From positions 1 to 23,621 of the forward strand of contig CAKPDZ010000019.1 of assembly GCA_934149155.1 (NCBI GenBank): 23,621 nucleotides of DNA, in the 5' to 3' direction. Both the position numbers and the translations under genes were made by a program. Position 1 is the stretch's first letter; each line of letters opens with the position of its first letter. Below, in pieces: positions 1 to 7,853 of the stretch. A model generated the notes under the pieces. That model ran no database searches and was not told the DNA's origin. It saw only the letters and a list, made by a program, of their open reading frames with translations. The stretch is from an uncultured Clostridia bacterium. GTDB lineage: Bacteria > Bacillota > Clostridia > TANB77 > CAG-508.

Positions 1-1049
1 TCTAATCCAAGTTCTTCTGCCATTATTCTTGCTAAATTTGAAACTTCTATTGAGTGGTTTAATACATTTTGTCCATAACTTGTTCTGTATTTTAATTTTC
101 CTATTAATTTAACAAGTTCCGGATTCAAACCTATTACTCCAGTTTCTAATGTTGCTCTTTCTCCTTCTGATTTTATAATTTCCATTAATTCTTCTTTGGC
201 TTTTTCTACCATTTCTTCTATTTTTGCTGGATGAATTCTACCATCATCAATTAATTTTTCAAGAGCAATTCTAGCAACCTCTCTTCTTAATGGATCAAAA
301 CCTGATAGTATTACTGCTTCTGGTGTATCATCTATTATTAAATCTATTCCTGTAAGTGTTTCTAGTGCTCTTATGTTTCTACCTTCTCTACCAATAATTC
401 TTCCTTTTATGTCATCTGATGGAAGTGGTACTATTGATACTGTAGTTTCTGCAGAGTGGTCTGCTGCACATTTTTGAATTGCATAACTTATTGTTTCTTT
501 TGCATTCTTTTTTGCTTCTTCTTTGGCTTTTTGTTCTAACTCTCTAATTAAGACTGCCTTTTCAGCTGTGATTTCTTGTTCTACTGAACTTAGTAATTGC
601 TTTTTAGCTTCTTCTCTTGTTAAGTTAGCAACTTTTTGAAGTACTTCTAATTGTTCAACTTTCAAGTCTTCAATTTCTTTTTTCTTTTCTTTTAATTCAC
701 GCTCTTCTTTTTCTAATTCTCTTTCTTTTTTTTCAAAATTGTCTGAACGTTTTTCTAAGTTTTCTTCTTTTTGAATAATTCTACTTTCTTGTTTTTGAAC
801 TTCGCCTCTTCTTTCTTTAATCTCTTGATCTAATTCATTTCTAGCATTCATAATTTCTTCTTTTGCTTTGATTATTTCTTCTTTTTTTAAATTTTCTGCT
901 TCTATTTTTGCTAGTTCTACTAATCTTTTGGCTTCTTTTTCTGCACCTTCTATTTTAGATTCAGCAATTTTCTTTCTTATTACCATTCCTACTGGTATTC
1001 CTATTGCTAATGAGATTAAGATAGCGGCTACTATGATTAAAGTATTCAT
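1..1049 (-). CDS. rny: Ribonuclease Y, 5' part (3' end outside window)
   Basis: Membrane-anchored endoribonuclease that starts mRNA decay in Gram-positives. The visible 349 residues begin with a membrane helix (about residues 3-23), followed by a long charged coiled coil (about 30-185) rich in Glu and Lys. A KH RNA-binding domain follows, with the [12 protein letters not shown] loop at about 216-227. The start of the HD domain is present, including [13 protein letters not shown] (about 321-333), whose His is the first metal ligand. The family is usually about 510-520 aa, so about 165 residues, including the HD pair, lie beyond base 1. Two in-frame ATGs lie 6 nt apart (1055 and 1049). I chose 1049 because GAGGTG then sits 7 nt upstream. 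It has its own promoter at 1143-1171. The identification is secure from domain order and motif match. Confidence 0.97.
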   Translation of the reverse strand, partial: MNTLIIVAAILISLAIGIPVGMVIRKKIAESKIEGAEKEAKRLVELAKIEAENLKKEEIIKAKEEIMNARNELDQEIKERRGEVQKQESRIIQKEENLEKRSDNFEKKERELEKEERELKEKKKEIEDLKVEQLEVLQKVANLTREEAKKQLLSSVEQEITAEKAVLIRELEQKAKEEAKKNAKETISYAIQKCAADHSAETTVSIVPLPSDDIKGRIIGREGRNIRALETLTGIDLIIDDTPEAVILSGFDPLRREVARIALEKLIDDGRIHPAKIEEMVEKAKEELMEIIKSEGERATLETGVIGLNPELVKLIGKLKYRTSYGQNVLNHSIEVSNLARIMAEELGL

Positions 1050-1142
1050 AATCATACACCTCTTTCTTATTTAATTTTCAATGTTCGAATAAATATATCT
1101 TTTCTTTCTTTAATTTTTCCATATATTTTTTCAACCTATTAT

Positions 1143-1171
1143 ATTTTATAATTATTATGGTCAACTGTCAA
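1143..1171 (-). promoter_or_regulatory. Sigma-A-type promoter of rny
   Basis: On the minus strand TTGACA (1171-1166), a 17-nt spacer and TAAAAT (1148-1143) lie about 90 nt before the rny start. The -35 box is a perfect match and the -10 box matches at 5 of 6 positions. A second possible pairing (TTGACC with TATAAT, 15-nt spacer) overlaps it. The promoter begins only 20 nt after the stop of the upstream alarmone synthetase gene, and no terminator hairpin is visible between them, so readthrough into rny is possible. Confidence 0.7.
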
Positions 1172-1191
1172 GGGCTTTCACATAATTTATT

Positions 1192-1845
1192 TTATATATT
1201 TTTAAGTGAAATCATTTTGTCATCAAACTTACTAATCATTTTTGCACAATTAACAAGCTCTTTTGAAGTCTTTTTGTTAACTTCTTGTTCTGTTTTATAT
1301 TTTACTTTATGTTCAAAACTTGCCCAAAAATCCATTGCAAGAGTCCTTATTTGAATCTCGCATTTTACATATATAGTTTTCTGTGATAGTTTAACAGGTA
1401 CCTCTACTATCATATGATAACTTGAATATCCGCTTGTTTTCGGATTTGTAACATAATCTTTCTCTTTTAATATGTGAACATCAGGGATTTGCTTAACTAA
1501 ATCTTTGATAAAAAATATATCATCTTTTAATGTGCATACAATTCTCATTCCTGCTATATCATTTACTTTTTCAATTAAGTTCAAATATGTTTTCTCATAT
1601 TTTTTCTTTTCCATTTTCTTTACTATACTTTTAGGTTCTTTTATTCTTGTATCTATATGATCTATTAAATCATAATTATACATCACTTTAAATTCTTCTT
1701 TAATTATATTCATTTGTAATTCCAACTGTTTTAATGCTGATTGATAAAAAAACATGAGCTTGTCAAATGGTTCTTCTTTAACGTCTAATTTTTCCTCCTT
1801 ATTTTCTAAGAAATTTTCAATTATTGTTAATTCATTTTCCCTCAT
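1192..1845 (-). CDS. Small alarmone synthetase (GTP pyrophosphokinase, RelP/RelQ type)
   Basis: Transfers pyrophosphate from ATP to GTP or GDP to make (p)ppGpp. The 217-aa protein is a stand-alone RelA/SpoT synthetase domain with no HD, TGS or ACT domain. Visible motifs are RIKEPKSIVKKM (67-78), DIAGMRIVC (96-104), the substrate loop KDYVTNPKTSGYSSYH (129-144) and CEIQIRTLAMDFWASFEHK (162-180). These match YjbM/YwaC-type enzymes in order and length. An ATG 18 nt further upstream (1863) is possible, but AGGAG lies inside that extension at the right distance from 1845, so 1845 is preferred. A 12-bp perfect palindrome (1883-1894) sits 38 nt upstream of the start. A hydrolase-like HD gene lies 3.3 kb away (5096-5632). 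I could not decide between RelP and RelQ. Confidence 0.93.
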   Translation of the reverse strand: MRENELTIIENFLENKEEKLDVKEEPFDKLMFFYQSALKQLELQMNIIKEEFKVMYNYDLIDHIDTRIKEPKSIVKKMEKKKYEKTYLNLIEKVNDIAGMRIVCTLKDDIFFIKDLVKQIPDVHILKEKDYVTNPKTSGYSSYHMIVEVPVKLSQKTIYVKCEIQIRTLAMDFWASFEHKVKYKTEQEVNKKTSKELVNCAKMISKFDDKMISLKNI

Positions 1846-1882
1846 ACTCCAAACTCCTTCCATAATTTGCTTGGTAATTTTT

Positions 1883-1894
1883 ACTAACGTTAGT
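1883..1894. promoter_or_regulatory. Perfect 12-bp palindrome upstream of the alarmone synthetase (possible operator)
   Basis: ACTAACGTTAGT is a perfect palindrome located 38 nt before the synthetase start codon. A weak TATAAA-like box (on the minus strand) lies directly next to it. Its position between a possible promoter and the gene suggests a repressor site for a dimeric regulator, but no regulator gene is adjacent and a 12-bp palindrome can arise by chance. Confidence 0.3.
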
Positions 1895-1956
1895 TTATAT
1901 GTATTTTGTTATGGAAGTATTCCTGATTTGTGTTTTTTGTGTGAATTAATTTTAAC

Positions 1957-2001
1957 AAAAAATAGCTCACAAACACTTTAATACGTTTGTAAGCTATTTT
2001 T
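1957..2001 (-). terminator. Rho-independent terminator of the 126-aa hypothetical gene
   Basis: Arms of about 17 bp (1957-1974 and 1985-2001) enclose a 10-nt loop. The only imperfect position is a G-U wobble when read as minus-strand RNA, against a C-A clash on the plus strand. The minus-strand hairpin runs into six U residues. It lies about 70 nt after the stop of the gene at 2073-2453. Confidence 0.85.
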
Positions 2002-2072
2002 AATAGTTAGCCTATAAAGCATACTTTTGGATTATCCCTGCTAGTATACAGGCGCACTAATGATATGTGATA

Positions 2073-2453
2073 TCAATTATCAAACACCACTTTGTTTTGA
2101 ACAAATTCCTCTCCATAAGCCGGATAGTCAATAATTTCGAAAGCATCTACGAAATTCACTTGGCTTTCTGGTATCTGTGCAAGTACCTCTGCAATACTAG
2201 GTTTAAATACCATCGGACTTACATATTTATGGATGCATTCGAATTCTTCTTTACAAGGAATAAATTCTTCAGCCTTCACTTTTCCAGCCTTCCTCTTTTC
2301 AAAGTCACAGATAAACATCTTGTTAAAGAGTTCTTCTTCTGCGAATTCTCTTAAAAAGTATTTTACTTTGCCAACTTGTATTACTGGCTTAATTTTTTTG
2401 TACCGTTCTACTATTTCTTCCTTGCTAATCTCTGGTATTGATACGTTATACAT
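2073..2453 (-). CDS. Uncharacterised 126-aa protein
   Basis: I do not recognise this family. The protein is soluble, with no signal peptide or membrane segment, and mixed charge. It starts MYNVSIPEISKEEI, has a Lys-rich middle (KRKAGKVKAEEF, about 53-64), three Cys (49, 67, 73) and a distinctive segment MVFKPSIAEVLAQIPESQV (about 81-99). An ATG at 2519 would add 22 residues but has no ribosome site, whereas AGGAGG lies about 9 nt before 2453. It is a single-gene unit with its own promoter (2510-2538) and terminator (1957-2001), divergent from deoD. Its base composition is a little richer in G+C than its neighbours, which may point to acquisition. The -10/-35, ribosome site and terminator make it very likely to be a real gene; the function is unknown. 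Confidence 0.8.
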   Translation of the reverse strand: MYNVSIPEISKEEIVERYKKIKPVIQVGKVKYFLREFAEEELFNKMFICDFEKRKAGKVKAEEFIPCKEEFECIHKYVSPMVFKPSIAEVLAQIPESQVNFVDAFEIIDYPAYGEEFVQNKVVFDN

Positions 2454-2509
2454 ATCTCCATTCCTCCTAAAATTTTTTATATCTGAGGTTATTGAAATGT
2501 TACCTTTTA

Positions 2510-2538
2510 AATATAACATATTTTACATAATACTTCAA
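2510..2538 (-). promoter_or_regulatory. Promoter of the 126-aa hypothetical gene
   Basis: Minus-strand TTGAAG (2538-2533), 17-nt spacer and TATATT (2515-2510), with TGT just before the -10 box giving an extended -10. It is back to back with the deoD promoter, and the two -35 boxes lie in the arms of one inverted repeat. Confidence 0.6.
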
Positions 2539-2546
2539 GTTTTTTC

Positions 2547-2575
2547 TTGAATTTTAAAAATTTTATTGATATAAT
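2547..2575 (+). promoter_or_regulatory. Promoter of deoD
   Basis: TTGAAT (2547-2552), 17-nt spacer and a perfect TATAAT (2570-2575), ending 31 nt before the deoD ATG. AGGAGG at 2594-2599 is the ribosome site, 7 nt from the start codon. Confidence 0.8.
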
Positions 2576-2606
2576 CCAATTAAATTAAAAATAAGGAGGA
2601 ATTAAT

Positions 2607-3329
2607 ATGTCTACACCACATAATGAAGCAAATCTAGGAGATATTGCAAAAACAGTTATAATGCCTGGTGATCCGCTTCGTGCAAAATATATTGCAGAAA
2701 ATTTTATGACAGATATAAAATTAGTAAATTCAGTTAGAGGAATTTATGCTTATACTGGAAAATACAAAGATAAAGAAATTACTGTAATGGCTTCTGGTAT
2801 GGGAATGCCAAGTATGGGAATTTATTCATATGAATTATATAAATTTTACGATGTTGAAAATATTATTCGTATAGGCTCTTGTGGTTCTTATAAACCTGAA
2901 TTAAAATTATTTGATATAGTTCTTGCAGAAAATACATTTTCTGAAGGGAATTTTGCTTTAACTTTAAATAATGATGATTGTCACATAGTAAGTAGTAATA
3001 ATGAATTAAATTCTGTTATAATTGATTCTGCTAGCAAATTAGGTATAAATATTTTTAAAGGTAATACCGTTTGTACTGATTGTTTTGATGTCTATATGAC
3101 AGATGTAAATCAATTTTTAGCTAGAGTCCCTGAAGGATTTAATCCTGTTAGTGCTGAAATGGAAGCTTTTGCTTTATTCTATGTAGCTAAAATTTTGAAT
3201 AAAAAAGCTTCTTGCCTTATGAGTGTTGTTGATTCTAAATACATCAAAGATGTCGCAACACCTGAAGAAAGGCAAACTGGGCTTAATAATATGATTAAAG
3301 TTGCTTTAGAAAGTAGTATTTCACTATAA
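2607..3329 (+). CDS. deoD: Purine-nucleoside phosphorylase, DeoD type
   Basis: Splits purine (deoxy)nucleosides with phosphate to the free base and (deoxy)ribose 1-phosphate, for purine salvage in the cytoplasm. The 240-aa length fits the hexameric family. Residues that correspond to the known active site are present: His5, MPGDPLRAKYIAE (19-31) with the phosphate-binding Arg25, Arg44 in VRG, Arg88 in IRIGSCGS, EMEAF (184-188), the general acid Asp209 and Arg222 in ERQTGLNNMIK. The usual SDH around the catalytic Asp is VDS here, but the Asp is kept. It is a monocistronic plus-strand gene with a promoter at 2547-2575 and a shared terminator at 3336-3372. It is one of only two plus-strand genes in the window; the other is broken. 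Confidence 0.96.
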   Translation: MSTPHNEANLGDIAKTVIMPGDPLRAKYIAENFMTDIKLVNSVRGIYAYTGKYKDKEITVMASGMGMPSMGIYSYELYKFYDVENIIRIGSCGSYKPELKLFDIVLAENTFSEGNFALTLNNDDCHIVSSNNELNSVIIDSASKLGINIFKGNTVCTDCFDVYMTDVNQFLARVPEGFNPVSAEMEAFALFYVAKILNKKASCLMSVVDSKYIKDVATPEERQTGLNNMIKVALESSISL

Positions 3330-3335
3330 TCTTTA

Positions 3336-3372
3336 AAAACTGTCAAAAGGTTGATTTCCTTTTGACAGTTTT
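3336..3372. terminator. Bidirectional terminator between deoD and argS
   Basis: A perfect 15-bp stem (3336-3350 with 3358-3372) and a 7-nt loop lie between convergent deoD (+) and argS (-). T-rich tracts follow it on both strands. The argS stop codon begins 1 nt from the stem, so the two genes share one hairpin. Confidence 0.88.
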
Positions 3373-3373
3373 C

Positions 3374-5083
3374 TTACATTTTATCTGGCATTTCAATTCC
3401 AAGTAAAGTAGCTCCTGTTTTCAATATTTTTCCAACAGAATAAGTTAAATATACACGAGCATCTTGAAGTGCCTTATCATCATTTATAATCTTATTTTCA
3501 TTATAGAAATTACTATAAGCTTTAGCAACATCAATTAAATATCTTGATAAAATTGATGGTTCATTTTTATCTGTAACTTGTACTAAAACATCTTCAAATC
3601 CATAAATCAATTTTGCTAATCTAATTGAATATTCATCTTGTAACAATTCTGTATTAACTGCTGAAATTTCAGGAACTCCCCCGGCTTTTTCAATAACACT
3701 TTTTGTACGTACATAAGTATATTGAATGTATGGACCTGTCTCTCCTTGGAAATTCAAAATTGTATCCCAATCAAATATTTCATCTTTGACTCTGCTATTT
3801 GCTAAATCATTAAATATTACTGCACCTACCCCAACCTTTTTAGCAACTTCATCTTTGTTTTCTAAATCTGGATTTTTTTGTTCTATTATAGCTTTTGCTC
3901 TTGAAATAGATTCATTTAACAATTCACTTAATTTTACACTTGTTCCTTCCCTTGTTGACATTTTTCCTGTTGGTAATAATACCATTCCAAATGCAACATG
4001 TTCTAATCCATTAGTGTATTTTTCATCTAGGCCAAGTAATTTAGCAACTTCAAATACTTGTTTAAAATGTAGCACTTGTTCATATGAAGTTACATATAAT
4101 GCTTTATCAAAATCATATGTGCGAGCCCTATACATGATTGCTGCTAAATCTCTTGTTGCATATGTTGAAGAACCATTGCTTTTTTCTATAATACAAGGTG
4201 TATTTATTCCTTTATCTTCTAAGTCTACAATTCTTGCACCTTCTGATTCTATTAATTTTCCACTCTTATCCAATATTTCTACAATTTCAGCCATTTTGTC
4301 TGAATAAAAAGCTTCTCCATTCCAAGAATCAAACTTGCTACCTAATAAATCATAAACTTTTTGAAATTCTTTTAAACTTAATTCTCTAAATTTTTGCCAA
4401 ATTTCAACACAGTATTTGTCTCCATCTTCAAGCTTTTTGAAATTATTTCTACAATTTTCTAAAACTTGCTCATCTTCTTTACAAGCTTGATTTATTCTTA
4501 TATAAATCTTAGTTAATTCATCTATTGGATTTTCCTCAATGTTGTATTCATTCCCCCATAATTTATATCCTTCAATTAATTTTCCAAATTGTGTTCCATA
4601 ATCTCCTAAATGATTTATTCCAGTTACATTATATCCTAAATATTTATAAATTTTATATAAAGCAGCTCCTATTACTGTTGAGCGTAAATGTCCAATATGG
4701 AAAGGTTTTGCTATGTTTGGTGCAGAATAATCTATTACTATATTTTTTCCACTTCCTACTACTGATTTTCCATATGCATCACTTGTAGCCATTTCATTTA
4801 ATACTTCTTTAACTAATATTTCTTTATTGATAAAAAAGTTTAAATAACCACCTACAACTTCAATTTTTGTTATTGTATGTTCGTCAACTCGGATATTTTC
4901 TTTTATGTCATTTGCAATCATTGGCGGTGCTTTATGTAAATCTTTAGCTAATCTAAAACATGGAAATGCATAATCTCCATTATTTACTCCTTTTGGCTTT
5001 TCTATTGATTTTTTTATTTCTGTTTCATCAATATTTACTACTTTTGCTATTGCTTTTGCTATTATGCTTTTAAAATCTATCAT
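3374..5083 (-). CDS. argS: Arginyl-tRNA synthetase
   Basis: Class I synthetase that charges tRNA-Arg. At 569 aa it has the usual bacterial length. The N-terminal Add1 domain is followed by the catalytic core with APNIAKPFHIGHLRST (121-136), including the HIGH motif at 129-132. GINHLGDYGTQFGKLIEGY (155-173) and the KMSKS equivalent MSTREG (375-380) are also typical of ArgRS. The C-terminal helical anticodon-binding domain contains GPYIQYTYVR, the other family hallmark. AAGGAG lies 8-9 nt before the ATG and overlaps the stop codon of the HD gene upstream (12 nt between the two genes), so the pair is translated from one transcript. No T-box leader is visible upstream of the operon. Confidence 0.97.
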   Translation of the reverse strand: MIDFKSIIAKAIAKVVNIDETEIKKSIEKPKGVNNGDYAFPCFRLAKDLHKAPPMIANDIKENIRVDEHTITKIEVVGGYLNFFINKEILVKEVLNEMATSDAYGKSVVGSGKNIVIDYSAPNIAKPFHIGHLRSTVIGAALYKIYKYLGYNVTGINHLGDYGTQFGKLIEGYKLWGNEYNIEENPIDELTKIYIRINQACKEDEQVLENCRNNFKKLEDGDKYCVEIWQKFRELSLKEFQKVYDLLGSKFDSWNGEAFYSDKMAEIVEILDKSGKLIESEGARIVDLEDKGINTPCIIEKSNGSSTYATRDLAAIMYRARTYDFDKALYVTSYEQVLHFKQVFEVAKLLGLDEKYTNGLEHVAFGMVLLPTGKMSTREGTSVKLSELLNESISRAKAIIEQKNPDLENKDEVAKKVGVGAVIFNDLANSRVKDEIFDWDTILNFQGETGPYIQYTYVRTKSVIEKAGGVPEISAVNTELLQDEYSIRLAKLIYGFEDVLVQVTDKNEPSILSRYLIDVAKAYSNFYNENKIINDDKALQDARVYLTYSVGKILKTGATLLGIEMPDKM

Positions 5084-5095
5084 TATTCCATCTCC

Positions 5096-5632
5096 TTATT
5101 TCCAAATTTCTTCTAAAATTTTTTTATATCGAACAAATATTGGATGACTACTATCAACATTTTCTATACAACTATTATATACACTTGTATAATACCATTT
5201 TTGTTCTTCTGGATTTCTTGCCAATACCTTGTCTTCTCCAAATTCTTTAATATTAGAAATTGCATCTTCTAAATTATTTATTTTATCACATGCTACTATT
5301 AGTTTTGAACCTAATGGTGCCGTCTTTATATGTTCAATCGTATGTTCTTTTCTATCTTTCCAAGGCAAACTCTTATCTGGTTCAGAAGCATCATATACAT
5401 AATCTCTTATTTTTTTTCCAAATTCTCTTTCAATATCATCAAATGTATATTGTGTATCTTCTACTACATCATGTAATATTCCTGCTGCAACAACATCTTC
5501 ATCACATCCATTTCTTTGTAGTATCATTCCAACTGTAAATGGGTGAAATATCATATCTACATCTTTTTGTTTTCTTCTTTGCCCTTTATGTGCTTTTGTT
5601 GCAAAAAAAATTGCATATTCTACTATGTCCAT
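5096..5632 (-). CDS. HD-domain protein, probable single-domain (p)ppGpp hydrolase
   Basis: A 178-aa stand-alone HD domain resembling the hydrolase half of RelA/SpoT and the Mesh1-type small alarmone hydrolases, which remove pyrophosphate from (p)ppGpp. The metal-site residues are complete: His30 in IFHPF, His54-Asp55 in LHDVVEDT (53-60) with the Glu58-Asp59 pair, and Asp116 in ACDKINNL. AHKGQRRKQKD (14-24) is the usual N-terminal signature. The segment ASEPDKSLPWKDRKEHT (82-98) differs from the GVTKL region of full-length Rel proteins, so the true substrate may differ. GGGAG lies 4-5 nt before the ATG. It is the first gene of an operon with argS, with a promoter at 5659-5687. HD fold: sure. 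Alarmone specificity: inferred. Confidence 0.85.
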   Translation of the reverse strand: MDIVEYAIFFATKAHKGQRRKQKDVDMIFHPFTVGMILQRNGCDEDVVAAGILHDVVEDTQYTFDDIEREFGKKIRDYVYDASEPDKSLPWKDRKEHTIEHIKTAPLGSKLIVACDKINNLEDAISNIKEFGEDKVLARNPEEQKWYYTSVYNSCIENVDSSHPIFVRYKKILEEIWK

Positions 5633-5658
5633 AAATCTCCCGCCTTTCTTTTCTTGGT

Positions 5659-5687
5659 ATTATATTATATTTTTGCTCTTTTTACAA
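5659..5687 (-). promoter_or_regulatory. Promoter of the HD protein-argS operon
   Basis: Minus-strand TTGTAA (5687-5682), 17-nt spacer and a perfect TATAAT (5664-5659), about 27 nt before the HD gene start. The spacing allows only a short 5' leader, so there is no room for a T-box. Confidence 0.65.
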
Positions 5688-5716
5688 TACTTTTATTGTT
5701 TTTTACCCTATATATA

Positions 5717-5725
5717 TGTTATAAT
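5717..5725 (+). promoter_or_regulatory. Extended -10 promoter element before the P-loop pseudogene
   Basis: TGTTATAAT (5717-5725) is a perfect extended -10 box. No good -35 is visible at 17 nt. TAGGAGGG follows at about 5742-5749, roughly 8 nt before the ATG, so the transcription and translation signals of this broken gene are still intact. Confidence 0.5.
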
Positions 5726-5757
5726 AAAACTAAATATTTTTATAGGAGGGTATACGT

Positions 5758-6372
5758 ATGATTAGACGGAATCCATTAACAATCGAGTTTACCGGTCTAC
5801 CTAATTCCGGCAAAACTACACTGATTCATAACCTTTCCGATTCACTTCGTGAAAAAGGAATCAATGTACAAATCATGCAAGAAGATGCGGAATTAGTTCC
5901 AAAAGAAATTCCCAAAAAAACATGGATTCGTAATGTTTGGATAACTTTTGGGCAGTTGCAATCTTTGCTTGAAATTCCATATTCACAAGCTGATGTCATT
6001 TTATTTGATAGAGGATATTGTGATGCATTATTCTGGGCAAAGTTTTTGGAAAAACAAAATGTTTGTACCGAAACCGAATCATCTTCCTTATTAAAAATTC
6101 TTCATGAAATGAATAATACTTTTTGTGTTTTCCCCGATTATCTTTTCGTAATCGATGTTTCAGTAGAAGAATCTTAAAAAAGACGATATGCTTCTGGTGG
6201 AGATGCTCCAGTTCTTACCAATACAGACTTTTTAAACTTTTACAAGAAAGAGTTGGATTGTTTCTACGAAAAAGTTACTTGCCCAATGTGGTATTTAGAT
6301 ACTTCTGATATGACAATTAATGAAGTGAAAAATACTACATTAGACAAAATCATGCAATTATTGGGAAATTAA
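5758..6372 (+). pseudogene. Thymidylate-kinase-like P-loop gene interrupted by an in-frame TAA
   Basis: The frame opens with ATG at 5758 and carries a P-loop FTGLPNSGKTT (11-21), a DRGY motif (84-87) and VIDVSVEES (131-139), all typical of nucleotide and thymidylate kinase-like proteins. TAA at 6175-6177 (codon 140) stops it. The same frame then continues without any further defect to a TAA at 6370-6372, and reads KRRYASGGDAPVLTNTDF, the expected Arg-rich lid after E-S-x-K-R-R. A single TTA-to-TAA change explains the break, so the intact gene would be 204 codons. Because no other lesion is present the event is recent, or the stop is a sequencing error or is read through. The first half uses more G+C-rich codons than its neighbours, which fits acquisition. 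The substrate of the family member is unknown. Confidence 0.82.
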
Positions 6373-6415
6373 TAAATAAAGAGATGTTGGTCTTTCACCT
6401 TCATCTCTTTATTTA
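6373..6415. terminator. Hairpin between the P-loop pseudogene and cysS
   Basis: A 13-14 bp stem (6373-6386 with 6402-6415) lies between convergent genes and begins right after the pseudogene's distal TAA. The 3' tracts on both strands are only moderately U-rich, so termination may be weak. It probably serves cysS on the minus strand as well. Confidence 0.65.
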
Positions 6416-6447
6416 AATCTTCAAAATAAATATATCTATTTATTATT

Positions 6448-7827
6448 TTATAATTTTGAAACTTCAACACCATCTTTAGTATCTTTAACACTATATCCTT
6501 TTTCAGTAATTAAATCTCTTAATCTGTCAGACTCAGCCCAATTCTTATCTTGTCTTGCAATTTTACGTTGTTCAACTAAATCTAAAATTTCTTGTGGTAT
6601 TTCTTCTTCTTTTTTCTCTGTAATTTTCACCCCTAAAACAGTATCAAACTTCTCTAATAATTTAGCCATTTTAGGTGATTTATCTTGATATTTTACAGCT
6701 TCCCATACAGCACTCATTGCAAGTGGCATATTTAAATCATCATTTATAGCTTGATGGAATTTGTTTTCAATTTCCACTACAACGTCGTCAGAAACATCTG
6801 CATTTCCTGCCAAATGTTTTTGATATCCTTCACGCAATCTGTTTAGTGCAACACTTGCAGCTTCTATTCCTTCCCATGTAAAGTTTAATTTTCCTTTATA
6901 ATGACAAGAAAAATTAAATAATCTATATACTAATGGATCATATCCTCTATTTACAATATCATCTAACAAATATACATTACCTAAACTTTTTGACATCTTT
7001 CCACCATTTATTAATAGATATTCTCCATGCATCCAATAATGTGCTGGTATTTTGCCACAAGCCCCTTTATTTTGTGCAATTTCATTTTCATGATGTGTTG
7101 GAATCAAATCAATTCCACCTGTATGTATGTCAAATTCTTCTCCTAAATATTTTGTGCTCATTGCGGAACATTCTATATGCCATCCCGGATAGCTTGGTCC
7201 CCAAGGGCTATCCCATTTCATCAAATGATTTTCTGGTGCTTTTATCCAAAGTGCAAAATCATATGGATTTTTCTTTTCTGGGTCAACTTCTACTCTTGCA
7301 CCTGATTTTTGTTCATCTAATTTAATTCCTGATAATATTCCATATTCGTCTAATTTTGATACATCAAAATAAATTGCTGTTGATGTCTCATATGCATATC
7401 CTCTTTCCATTATTTTTTGTACCATTTCAAGCATTTCTTTTATATGGTCTGTAGCTTTACATACTACTTCAGGAGTTTCGACATTTAGTCTATCTAGGTC
7501 TTTAAAAAATAGTTTTGTATAATGTTCTGCTATTTCCATTGGAGTCTTGTGTTCTTCTCTTGCTGATTTTAACATTTTGTCTTCGCCTTCATCTCCATCA
7601 GAAACAAGGTGCCCAACATCTGTTATATTCATTACTTGTTTTACTTCATATCCATTATATTCTAATACACGTCTTAATGTATCTTGAAATAAGTTAGTTC
7701 TCATATTTCCTATTGTTGCATCTTTGTATACTGTTGGTCCACAAGAATACATTTTTACTTTTTGAGGTTCTATTGTTTTAAATAATTCCTTCTTTTTTGT
7801 TAAAGTGTTGTAAAAATATATATCCAT
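6448..7827 (-). CDS. cysS: Cysteinyl-tRNA synthetase
   Basis: Class I synthetase that charges tRNA-Cys; 459 aa, normal length. Zinc ligands are visible: Cys29 in MYSCGPTVY, Cys220 in GWHIECSAM, and His/Glu in IPTHHENE (242-249). The KMSKS motif is intact (277-281). The HIGH motif is replaced by TIGN (38-41, in ATIGNMR), so the first His is Thr and the last is Asn. NITDVGHLVSDGDEGEDKM (67-85) is also characteristic. An upstream in-frame start adds 11 residues, but AGGAGA lies 7-8 nt before the ATG at 7827, which I chose. It is the last gene of a row with the class A PBP and the 278-aa gene; a 12-bp hairpin separates it from the PBP gene. Confidence 0.95.
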   Translation of the reverse strand: MDIYFYNTLTKKKELFKTIEPQKVKMYSCGPTVYKDATIGNMRTNLFQDTLRRVLEYNGYEVKQVMNITDVGHLVSDGDEGEDKMLKSAREEHKTPMEIAEHYTKLFFKDLDRLNVETPEVVCKATDHIKEMLEMVQKIMERGYAYETSTAIYFDVSKLDEYGILSGIKLDEQKSGARVEVDPEKKNPYDFALWIKAPENHLMKWDSPWGPSYPGWHIECSAMSTKYLGEEFDIHTGGIDLIPTHHENEIAQNKGACGKIPAHYWMHGEYLLINGGKMSKSLGNVYLLDDIVNRGYDPLVYRLFNFSCHYKGKLNFTWEGIEAASVALNRLREGYQKHLAGNADVSDDVVVEIENKFHQAINDDLNMPLAMSAVWEAVKYQDKSPKMAKLLEKFDTVLGVKITEKKEEEIPQEILDLVEQRKIARQDKNWAESDRLRDLITEKGYSVKDTKDGVEVSKL

Positions 7828-7853
7828 ATAATTCTCTCCTTTACTTTTATTGC

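Noticed and set aside
3726..4307. 193-aa plus-strand open frame
   Set aside because: It is antisense to argS, Ser/Phe/Leu-rich, and has no ribosome site; the minus-strand protein has every ArgRS motif.
5084..5757. T-box leader for argS or its operon
   Set aside because: The operon promoter lies about 27 nt before the first gene, and no T-box-like structure or conserved motif was seen.
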